Positions 49,534-59,345 of a stretch of 64,000 nt of DNA are shown here, piece by piece; positions within the stretch are counted from its first letter, which is position 1; every line of letters starts with the position of its first letter. A program made the translations under genes and the position numbers. This DNA is from Cryptomeria japonica (lineage: Eukaryota > Streptophyta > Pinopsida > Cupressales > Cupressaceae), in assembly GCF_030272615.1 (NCBI RefSeq), contig NC_081411.1:44777517-44841516 (forward strand), read 5' to 3'. Below the pieces are notes generated by a model. That model saw only the letters and a list, made by a program, of their open reading frames with translations. It was not told the DNA's origin and ran no database searches.

Positions 49534-49866
49534 TGTTGAGACATGGACCAGCTAGGACTCGAACCTAGGATCTTCCATACACTGGTGGAGTGCTCTACCA
49601 CTGAGCTACTGGCCCCTCTTGGACTAGTCCATTGTCAGTCCGAGGGTGGCTTATTTCCAACACCAACACCCCCCTTAAGCCACACCTCTCGTGTGCTTGG
49701 CGCTTCTAGCTTGGACTTGGCTCTGATACTATGTTGAGACATGGACCAGCTAGGACTCAAACCTAGGACCTTCCATACGCTGTTGGATTTCTCTACCACT
49801 TAGCTATTGGCCCCTCTTGGACCAGTCCATCATTGGTCTGAGTGTGGCTTATTTCCAACACCAACA
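49534..49866 (-). mobile_element. Complete TRIM with tRNA-like LTRs, nested in copia gag
   Basis: Two direct repeats of exactly 135 bp (49534-49668 and 49732-49866), each with TGTTG...CAACA ends, flank a 63-bp interior. A 5-bp target duplication AAATT lies at 49529-49533 and 49867-49871. On the minus strand the interior starts TAGTATCAGAGCCA, matching an initiator-Met-tRNA primer site at 13 of 14 positions. It ends AAGGGGGG, a polypurine tract. These are the hallmarks of a terminal-repeat retrotransposon in miniature; it has no coding capacity. The two LTRs differ at about 15 of 135 positions by hand count, so it is not recent. Structurally it looks whole. Confidence 0.85.
49544..49615 (-). 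other. tRNA-like cloverleaf inside the TRIM LTR (first copy)
   Basis: On the minus strand the 72 nt give a 7-bp acceptor stem (GGGCCAG with CTGGTCC, one G-U), a D arm GCTC-AGTGGTA-GAGC and a T arm CTAGG-TTCGAGT-CCTAG. An imperfect anticodon arm (TCCA with TGGA, 8-nt loop) completes the fold. TAGCTCAGTGGTAGAGC matches the pol III A box and GGTTCGAGTCC the B box. The irregular anticodon arm argues against a working tRNA. The second LTR has a decayed version at 49742-49813. Confidence 0.7.
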
Positions 49867-50249
49867 AAATTGATAGTGATCTCACCATGTTTGACCCCAA
49901 GAACTTTGATACTATATAGGATTATGTCACTAAGGCAAAAGAATTGAGGGCACAACTCAAGGATTGTGGCATTGATAAGAAGGATACTTAATTTATCTTC
50001 AATTTCATGGGAAAACTTTCACAAGAATATGCAGCATTTGTTTCTAGTTTTCAAACCCATAGGTTGATAATGGGTTCAAGCTACACAATGCCTACATTTG
50101 ATGCTTTCACCAAAATGTTGATGATGGAACAAACTCAGTTGATAAGCATGGGCATTCTTAAGACTTCTAAGTCTCAAGCATATGTGGCAACTCAAGGGAA
50201 CAAAAGAAATCAAGGAAATGACAACTCAAACAAGAAGAAATGACAATCA

Positions 50250-51430
50250 AAGCCTAGGAAAAGAGCATCACCTTCTCCACACCAATGAGATTCATCCTCT
50301 TCCAAGAAGGACAATTCACCAAAGAGGGAGAGACCTACTTGTGCATACAGATAAATGGTATGCAACTATATCTATTTGGAATGCATTACCCAAACAGTGC
50401 AATCGATCAGTCGCACACGAAGTTCCACGAGTGTGATCTTTTTCAAATCCTAATATGATTTCTATCTCGTCAACCTCTAGAGGAGCCACCTGACCTAGCC
50501 CCACCCAAACCAAGATCCATTCTTCCTACTTTTCAAGAATGTATTTCTATTCACTATCTTGTAGTTTCCCTCGTGAATTTTCAATTATAGTGTAGAGTTC
50601 TTCACGAAGGACACCACCACATCGTCTAGAGTCTATGCTTCAATTTTTTTCTTTGATCCCATGGAGGCCAATAGTCCTTTGTCTAAGGAAGTGCTTCCTG
50701 AATAGTCATGGGGGGGAGAGGTAATGCTTGAAATCACCATTCTATTGTGAGATTGTGTACATAACCTCTTGGTTTTTTGGAAGCTGAAAAGTACTTCGAG
50801 TCTGCCAACTCTGGTTCCACACTATAGAAATTTTTGGATATTGCCTTCTAAATATCCTTCGGTGAAAAAGCATCATTCTCATATTTGAAAAAAGGTGGTC
50901 CTTGCATGAACACATTTATTTCCTCCAAGCGTGGCCCAATAGGTTTCCCAGGAACTCCAAAACTAGTTAGTCCTTCCGGACATAAATTAGAGATGTCACA
51001 TCACACACTCCAGACATTGTTTGTTTGTATTGCATACTCTCTATGTATTTATCACCCTTTAACACTTTCCTCTGCTTTTTTCCAATTTCTCTCTTCTAGG
51101 CAGATGATGAGCTTCTTTCCATGTCATTCAAGATAATGCTTGCTTGCTTTCTTTTACAAAATTTACTTGCGCACGAGTCTTCAGGTTGTATTTTCTGCTT
51201 CCGCACAGATATAAATTATAATTCACACTTAGATGATAATTAAATAAAATAAGAATTTGTAAAGAAAAGATTTAGTCATTGGATGTTACATATTATCTGA
51301 TGGAAAGATCCTAGACAATTCTTGGAGAAAGAAACATCATTGATAATCTATTTTTTGCAAAAATAACACTGAATCAAATAAATAAAAAATGTTTTATGCA
51401 ATTTTCAAAAGTAGAACTCATTCAATGCTT
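50250..51430. other. Unassigned sequence
   Basis: Beyond the gag relic I recognise no domain. Frames at 50182-50436 and 50885-51136 are short and unremarkable. Confidence 0.3.
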
Positions 51431-51794
51431 TCATGCACCGACGACAAAGTTGTTTGACCCACAACATCTAATACCATCGGAATTCTGATGAAAACTAAAG
51501 AAACATCTGACAAGAATGCTGTATATCCGACGCCACTTCCTTGTTGGACAGTTGTCGAGGAGAAAACATAGCATCCGTTAGAATTCCGACGGTATTCTGT
51601 TTAATTTTTTGGTCGGGGGAGCAAATATAGTAGCTGTCAGAAGAGTTCATAACATTGTCAGAATTCTGACGCTAATGGCATCGTCGAAAAGACCGACGAT
51701 GAGTTTTCGATGGTTTAATTGGTCGGAAGTCCGACGTGGTTTCGTCGGACTACCGACAATTGTCTGTCGGAAATCAAGCCCAAATGTACTAGTG
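51430..51794 (-). mobile_element. CACTA (En/Spm) transposon end
   Basis: On the minus strand the segment begins at 51794 with CACTAGTACATTTGGGC, the typical CACTA terminus. Behind it lie many subterminal repeats built on CCGAC / GTCGG (about ten between 51530 and 51780). The other end and a transposase are not found, so only one terminus is documented. It abuts the LTR at 51793. Confidence 0.6.
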
Positions 51795-52082
51795 TTAAGT
51801 CCAACGGACTCCTTCCACTTTGCCACCAAAACCTTTGGCTCCCCTCTTCTGTTTGTAAAGCTCTTTAAGAGCTGTTTGAACATCATTATTGTGGTTGTTC
51901 TGAAGCTTCTTGTAGCTATGTATGTACAAACTATTATTGGTCATCAATATAGTTGATTCCCCTTCTTTAAGTGTGGACATAGGCAATCTGTCAAACCATG
52001 ATAAATTGCGTGTCTCTTTTGTCTCTGTCTGTGAATTCATTGTTCTATTTTCTGCTCTTCTAATTCACTTTAAATACTAACA
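51793..52082 (+). mobile_element. Copia LTR (plus orientation) cutting exon 2 of copy I
   Basis: Starts TGTTAAGTCC and ends ATACTAACA, 290 bp. It is the inverted counterpart of the LTR at 52708-53005 (shared sequence around TTGATTCCCC and CATGATAAATTG). No internal region is attached, so it is a solo or truncated LTR. Old. Confidence 0.6.
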
Positions 52083-52707
52083 ATACACTCGTTGAATTTC
52101 CCTTCCACCGCAACCATTTTGGACGACAGCCCTGCCAAACAAATAGATTTCAAACATCAGATTCAATGTGATTTCTTACCAAGATGAATATGCACAACAA
52201 ATATCACCAAATTTTTGGATTTAATTGTGTAATTTTATTGCTTTGATGTTTCAAATTTGATTTCATTATCCACCATCAATAATAGATAGATAGAAAAGAG
52301 AGAAATTGATGGTTGTTTCATTAGATCTCCAATATCTATACTATAAAATTACACAAAAAATCAATGATATCAATTATCATAACTATGAAAAATTTATAGT
52401 TTTAATATACGCAATTAAGATAATGAAATGTTGTACTTGCGTGCTCTATGATTTGTCTGGCAATGTTGCAGTTATCTGTGTTTATCTCAAAACTCAGAAG
52501 CTTACTATCGTCCCTATGCAGCTGCGAAGCAATCCTCATAGCAGAAAACCCACAGAATGTCCTAAGCTCGATAAGTACCCATGGATTATATTTCTTAAGG
52601 GATATTATCTAAAATGGGTCCTTGTCATTGCTGATGTTCATGAGCCAGCTACAATTCTTCGTATAGGTGTCCATTACATTCAAGACAGACATGGGATTGT
52701 CCTTTTT
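52083..52707 (-). pseudogene. COMT-like copy I, remnant between two LTRs
   Basis: About 52084-52134 is the first 50 bp of exon 2 (LSS...GKFNE region). 52137-52436 is a group 2 intron like that of F (about 300 bp). 52437 to about 52705 is the 3' two thirds of exon 1, with a 1-bp insertion and a 3-4-bp loss near 52600-52630. The start codon and most of exon 2 are absent, cut away by LTR insertions on both sides. Closest to F. Confidence 0.7.
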
Positions 52708-55700
52708 ATTAGGATTTTAAAGTGAATTAGAAGAGAAGAAATTAATCAAAGAATTCACAGATAGGGACAAAATAAACACACAATTTATCATGGTTCGACA
52801 AATTTCCTACATCCACACTCAAAGTAGGGGAATCAATTATATTGATGACCAGTTTTGGTTTACATACACAGTAGCAAGCAGCTTTAGAAATACACACTGA
52901 AAAAATGATTTTCAACCAGCTCTTTAAAGAGCTTTACATCAAAAGTTGAAAGGCCAAAGGATTTGGCGGCAAAGAGAAGGAGTCCACTGGACTTGACTTC
53001 CAACAATCTCCCACATGAAGGCCAACGAACTACTGCACAAGTAGATTCCCCCACTCAGTCCTGCTATCATATATTGGAAAGGCTGAGAGAAGCTCGACAA
53101 AACTTGAATTTCTCCTATTTGACAACTTTTGTGAGCACATCAATTGGGTTCTCCTCAGTGTGAATTTTGTCTACATGAAACTTGCCCTCTTCAACCATGT
53201 AATGAACATAGTGACTACATACATCAATGTGTTTTGACCGAGGTTGAGATGTCTGATTCTCAGTCATAAACATGGCACTGCTATTATCACAAAACAAGGC
53301 AAAATTTGATTGTTTCAAACCCAATTCGCTGAACAAGAGTTGCAACCATACCATCTCCTTGGCTCCCTTAGAAAGAGCTATGTATTCAGCCTCTGCAGTT
53401 GATTGACCAACTATATGTTGTAATTTAGAAGCCCAAATGATCGCTGCCCCAACAAATGTGAAAGCATAACCTGAAGTAGACTTCCATTTGTCTAAATCCT
53501 AAGTAAGATCAGAATCAGTAAACCCTTGCAAGTGTGCCTTGCCCTTCCCAAAACATAAACAAAATCTGAAGTACCCTTGAGATACCGTAAAATATACTTG
53601 ACCGCCTCCCGATGTGGTTTTCCTAGATTAAACATAAATCTACTCACCACTCCCACAACATGAGCAATATCTGGACAAGTAGACACCATAACGTACATAA
53701 GACTCCCAACTGCATATTTGTATGGAATATTGTCCATAAAATCCTTATCTTCTTGTGTTTTTGGGCACAATTGAGAAGACAACTGAAAAATGAGGCTAAG
53801 GGGATGCATATAGACTTAGCATCTGCCATACCAAATCTATCCAAAACTTTTTTAATGTAGTCTTGTTGAGATAGTTTGAGTTCTCTCTTTTTCCTGTCCC
53901 AAAGAATGGTCATCCCAAGGATTTTCTTTGCTGCCCCTAAATCTTTCATGGCAATCTCATTAGCTAAGTGAGATTTAAGCTCGCAAACAATTTTCATGCT
54001 TGTGCCAGCCACTAGCATATCATCCACATAAAGGAGAAGTATAACAAATTCACCATTGGGGAGTTTTTCAAAATAGATACAAGGATCAAACTCACAACAA
54101 GTAAACTTCTGATTAATCATAAACTTATCAAAGTTGAGATACCACTATCTTGGGGCTTGCTTAAGCCCGTACAAACTCTATTTCAATTTGCAATAGAGAT
54201 GTTCCTGACCCTTTTTGATAAATCCTTGAGGCTGATGCATAAAAAATTCCTCATTAAGGTCACCATGAAGAAATGTCATCTTCACATCCAATTGCTCAAG
54301 CTCAAGATCCCAGGCGGCAACCAATTCCAAGATGGCTCGAATGGTAGTCATTTTTACTACTGGCTAAAAAAATTCTTAAAATCGAGGTCTTACTGCTGAG
54401 CGTACCCCGTGACAACTAGTCTTGCTTGAAACCATTTCCGACCACCAGCTTCATCCTTCAATTTATAAACCCACTTATTATGTAATGCCTTTCTGTCAGG
54501 CCGAAGTTTCAGCAAATCCCATGTCTGGTTTTGCAATAAAATGTCCATTTCTTCATGCATTGCATCGTTCCATTTATCACGATCTACAGTTTTACAAGCT
54601 TCTTTATAAGTTGCAAGCTCTGTTTGATCAAAGATTAACTAAGTGGGCTTAGCTTCTTCACAGAATAATAAGTCATAATCAGAGAACTTAGCCGGAGGTC
54701 TTCTCTGCCTAGTAGACTTTCTCAATTGACTCTCTATGTGAGTAGTGAGATTATTCCTACTGAGATTATTCAAATCATTCGGTCTCTATCTATTCAAATC
54801 AATGTCTTTTGCAGGCAACGTTTGATGCCTAGAGTGAATTCTAAATTCTGGTGTGGAAACTACGGGTCAAGCATACTCAGAATCAAGGCAATCATTCTGT
54901 GTAGAACAGGGAGGACTCAGACCATGAAGTCCACGAAGACCATGTGGATTGGAATTTCCAATTCATGGATGATGTAGACCGCGGGAGTGTTCTGTCGCAG
55001 AGGCATCATCCACGACAGGCGAATTTGGTCGCCCCTGCTATGAGCCTCTGGAGAAGGAGTTTTAGGGCAGACGTGCGTACTGCCCAGCGTGCTATGGAGA
55101 ATTCCCAGCATGCCGTAGAGATTGCCCAACATGCCGTGGAGATTGCCCAGTATGTTGTGGATATTTCCCAGTGTGTCGTGCAAGTTGCAGTGTGTAGTTT
55201 CCAGACTGCTTTACACCAAGAAATTTTGACAGAGATGCAGGGCGCAGGGTAAGGTTTAATCCAGGGTGTAAAGGTTCGATGCCAAGCCATGAAGAGTGTT
55301 TGCTGGAAGTTCCAAGATCCTCCACATGAGCCCCTATTTTAACCTATGAGGATTCGAATTGAGGCCGAATGGCCCTGTTATAAATAGTGATAGCTCTGTT
55401 ATGAGTCGAGGAGATGCAATAGAGGGGCTATCAGATTCAAGTCACCATTGAGAGTCTATCCAAGTGACTATAATCTGGTATCAAATGATAGATTAATAAC
55501 CATTGGAGCTCCCACTTGATGGGAAGACTGATGTAAACCACCATTATTTTGAATTGGTGAAGAATAATTTCTAGAAACCAATAGAGGAACATACTCTATT
55601 TTTAATTTATTCGAAACTTGCAGCGTAGGGAAAGAAGTCTCATTAAAAATAACATCCCTGCTGCGAATAATTTTTCTGTGAATCGGATCGCACAACCTAA

Positions 55701-55801
55701 ATTTTTTTTTTTATTCTCCATACCCAATGAAATTACACTTCTACGACTTGGGATTTGTTTAGTCCTTGATGTAAGGTTGGTAAAAATTACAGAGAACATA
55801 A
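52708..55801 (-). mobile_element. Copia LTR retrotransposon fossil (3' part)
   Basis: Minus strand. The 3' LTR is 52708-53005 (starts TGTTGGAAG after the purine tract GTGGGAGAT). Upstream of it come RNase H (about 53115-53500, with DNSSAM and ADILTK-like C-terminus), reverse transcriptase (about 53500-54600, with the YVDDM catalytic box near 54025), the linker, and the end of the integrase-proximal region (about 55470-55800, RKIIRSRDVIF). The left end lies in exon 1 of COMT copy I; a gypsy element interrupts the right side at 55802. A foreign segment of about 750 bp sits at 54745-55470. Broken by several lesions and nested insertions. Confidence 0.8.
54745..55470. other. Foreign segment inside the copia fossil, with a short tandem repeat
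   Basis: The copia sequence is continuous on either side, so about 54745-55470 is an insertion. It contains about five 21-bp tandem repeats (about 55075-55190, CATGCCGTGGAGATTGCCCA type), open on the plus strand as repeated QHAVEIA heptads. No family recognised. Confidence 0.45.
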
Positions 55802-57164
55802 TGTTTTCCACACGTACCCATTATTCATGTAACAAAACATTCATATATCACAACATAAGTAACAATGGTAAACAACTAGACCGGAAGAGTTATATCTTTA
55901 TTAAATTATCTGGAATATATCCATACATAATCTCCCCTACCAAGGTTCCATCCAAACCATATATAGACTCGACGGTTGGCCAAGTTGCCAACCATCACCA
56001 ACTCCCAACTACCCGACGGGAACCTCTCAGCGACTCAACATAAACATAAACACAAACATAAACACAATTATTAATATCATACGTACTAACATGTATTATT
56101 GACCCCTAGCATTAGCCCCCCCCGCAAAAAAAAGTAGTCGTCTTACATACGAATAAGACAATAGGAGCTGAAATACAAAACACAAACTAGGATTGAGAAG
56201 AGGGAGGAGGCATCCCTTTGGTGGTCGAAGAAGGAGGTTGTTTCCTAGTGTGAAGTCTTAGGTTCTTCTCTGCCAGCAGCTGTTGTTCCCATGCCTTCTT
56301 TACCATGTGGGAAGCTTCCAATAGTTTCTTATCTTTTTGCTCCATCTGTGAGGTGAGCTCTGCCACCTTGGCTGCCAGTACTTGCACCTCCTTCTTCTGC
56401 AAGCTGCAATGGGCCTCATAGGTAGTCAGCTTAATTTTTAACTCATTCTGCAAGTTATTTTCTACTGTAGCTAGTTATGCATACTTCTCCCCTTCCTTCT
56501 CCAGTTTTGTTATATACAGATGCTGGTCCTCCTACTTTATCTGGTGTCATCACATCTGTAAGTATACATCCTGGAAGGCCCTCTCCATGCTACAGAAGGT
56601 AGTGCCCAAAGTGCTTTTGCTTCCTACCAGGCACCTATGAGTCCATTCTTGAACCATCTTTGGCATACTACTATCCAGCCACCCTTGCTACTCGAAGTGG
56701 CATGCAAACTCAGCTACACACCCCGCAGTCATGAAGTGCCATAGTTGCGTAGCGTCGGTAGAGGTGTCGACCTCCATCTCTCAAGGAACCGCTAGAGGGA
56801 GACTGCTGGATCACTCAAATCTAGTGGAATGAGGTGAAGCCCTGCCAATGATCCTTCTGGCCTGCTTTCTCTATCATAGCTTCTCTTTTTGTTCTGCCCA
56901 CCCCTTCCTAGTGCCTGATGCTCTCGGTCAATAGACACCCCATGTCCTGGTCTATGATAGTAATAGTCCTGTCTAGTGTCTAGTGCACCCTAATGGCCAT
57001 GTTCTGCAATGTTGGGGAGGGGAAAGGTGCGGTGTGAGTGCAAACTTCCCCAACTATTCATCTAGCGAAGCATCTATATCTTCATCTGTCAGAGTCTCTA
57101 GTGCTACTAATGCCTCTAGGCCATCCCCAGTCATCGATACATTCCCTACCTCCTCCTTCCCTGT

Positions 57165-57300
57165 TGGAACTGTACTAGCACCTGGTGTGCTGGTACCTAC
57201 TGGTACCATACTAGTACCTATTGATGTCATACTAGTACCTACTGGTGTCATACCAGTACCGTACCAATGTCTATTGTACCAGAACCTGGATCTACCGTAT
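57165..57300. repeat. About 24-bp tandem repeat in the gypsy extra region
   Basis: Five to six imperfect units of GGTACCTACTGGTACCATACTAGT type, giving Pro/Val/Gly/Thr-rich repeats in the frames. Confidence 0.55.
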
Positions 57301-58889
57301 CGATTCTCTATTCGGCCATTGTGTCTTTTCCTGGTACTGCCTCTCTTACCATTATCTGGTCTATCGTACTGGTACCCTCCATGGCTTCTGATGCAAGTAC
57401 AAGCAAGCTGATTTGTGGTAGTGATATCCACCGCTGCGCTAGTGGTTCCCCTTTGTTGAGTTTTCGAAACAACATCCCTACTAGTCGTATGTCCCCCATA
57501 GGGCTGGCCACCATAAGTGCTTCCTATAGTACCAAGTGTGTCGAAGATAATTTTGGAGGTGTGAACTTTAACCTCGTACTCTTCCATTGTGCCCATAACC
57601 CTCTGTGATGATCCTCCTCTTCCTCCTCTTACTACTGTTGCGACTCTGCTTCCCCTTCATCCTTTGCAGCTATGTGTGGTTCCATATGAAACTCCTCATC
57701 ACTACTTTCCTGCTCCTCAGTCTCTTATGCTTTCTCCTCAGAATCCTCTACGCTGTTGGCATCTTCGACCTCTATGGATGTGTCCAACTTTCTTCTCCTT
57801 TTGGCTGGCTGCGTGGTATCACCTAGTGTGTCTAGGTGAGTAAAGTAGTAAATGGTAGGTTTATTTGGCTCCACCTATCCATGCGGTTTGAAGGTTCCCC
57901 ACATTTCTGGTGGTACTTGCAGGTGTACAATGTCCAGGAATAGGCTAATGACATGATGGCACATGTAAAATGTCTTGTGTTCTAGTTTGAGAAAATCATG
58001 GATTCTTTCCACTAGAAGTTGCCCCTTGTTGTACAATTTCCCACACTTAATCCCATTCATTAACCCTATCATCCAACTAGCTATGTCAGATGCACGGTTG
58101 GCTCCTGTAAGGCGACTTTTTACCATGTCCAATAGCATTCTCCATTCTCCTGGTGTGATAAACGCACACTTCACCCCCCTACTGTCAGACTAGGCACTCT
58201 TCCACTATTCCTCTGTGAGGTCATTCCTGCATACCAAATCCATCAACAATTTCTTGTTTTCCTTGGTGAGATTTTGGTTGGTTTGGCCATAGATGCCCCC
58301 TTCTCGGGTATACCAAATACCCTCTTGAAGTCCTCTGGCTTGAAATAAATTTGCATCGTACATCCCTAAAACTAAATGATGGAGGCTTATTCCTACGGGT
58401 TGTATCCGGACACCATATTCCACAGTACTAGCTCAAAATCCTTCATGCTAAATGTGGGCATTTCGATGGCATGGTCTACTTGAGCCTTCCTGAGGGAATC
58501 TCTTATCACATGATCTGGAGGAGTTTCTTCCCACTACGTATGACATTCATTGCCGGTGACACTATCAAATGCTATATTCTTCGCCATGATTCCTTCTGAA
58601 TCATTTTGTACCTTTGGCCTATTTCTGGCTTTGTTGTTGCTGCTGGCCAACTCTGTGGCAGTCATGGTTGCACTGCAACTGCTTTGCTATGTTTTCCTGC
58701 CTTTACCCCATCCTTGGTTGTTATTATAACTGTCTGGAAGTGTGGCTCACCAATTGGTATGAACCATTAGACCAACTGATACATCTCTAGCATACTGATG
58801 AGCTTGTGTACTTCCTTCCCCTGACCCTCTAGTTGTTTTTTTGCACGCTGATTCCAACTCCGTATGGATGATACAAGATGCCTCCTGTA

Positions 58890-59345
58890 GCGCTTCCTGC
58901 TATGTACAGACTACCATACATATTATCCTATAGCTTTCTTCTGATACTATACAAAAGTATACCATACGTGTTATCCTGTCTGTTCCATACAACACAATCC
59001 TTCTTGTTCCTTTCGTAACTATTTTGACCATACAGTTACTGCACCGTTGATGTTGGTGTTCCATATGATATGCGTATGAAATTCTTCCGTATGCCTCCTC
59101 CTTTTGTATGGTGTCTCTTGCTGGTGTGCACTCATGCACCATACGGGCACACTGTACGGTTTCTCTTGAAGGTGTAATCGCCTAAGCCATACGGCTCCAC
59201 CGTACGACTTCTCCTGAGATAATAACCTACATACGGATCTCCTATACGCTTTTCCAAAATCGTCGTATGACTTACTACCACCTTCATATGACCTGCTTCA
59301 TGATCCCTCATTACTTGTAATCCGTACAATGTACGGATTCTCCCT
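58890..59345. repeat. Cluster of CATACGG / CCGTATG motifs
   Basis: About fifteen exact or near matches to CATACGG or its complement in both orientations within about 450 bp, many preceded by AC. Some are palindromic pairs (CCGTACAATGTACGG at 59321-59335). Lies in the non-pol part of the gypsy fossil. Confidence 0.5.

Larger units (their letters stand above)
47200..50450 (+). mobile_element. Copia LTR retrotransposon fossil (5' LTR, leader, gag)
   Basis: The 5' LTR is 47200-47603 (TGTTGGTGTG...TATCACA, 404 bp). It is followed directly by TGGTATCAAAGCC, an initiator-Met-tRNA primer site, then a leader of about 1.6 kb and a gag start at 49219. Gag shows WKTDARSKLMEKGL and the UBN2-type region, continuing after a nested TRIM (49534-49866) to about 50250. 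No pol and no 3' LTR in place, so it is a truncated fossil. It sits in the duplicated 5' flank of copy H. Age not measurable without the second LTR. Confidence 0.7.

Noticed and set aside
49544-49615. Functional tRNA gene
   Set aside because: Anticodon arm is irregular (4 bp, 8-nt loop) and the sequence is part of an LTR with a second copy; treated as a tRNA-like promoter segment.
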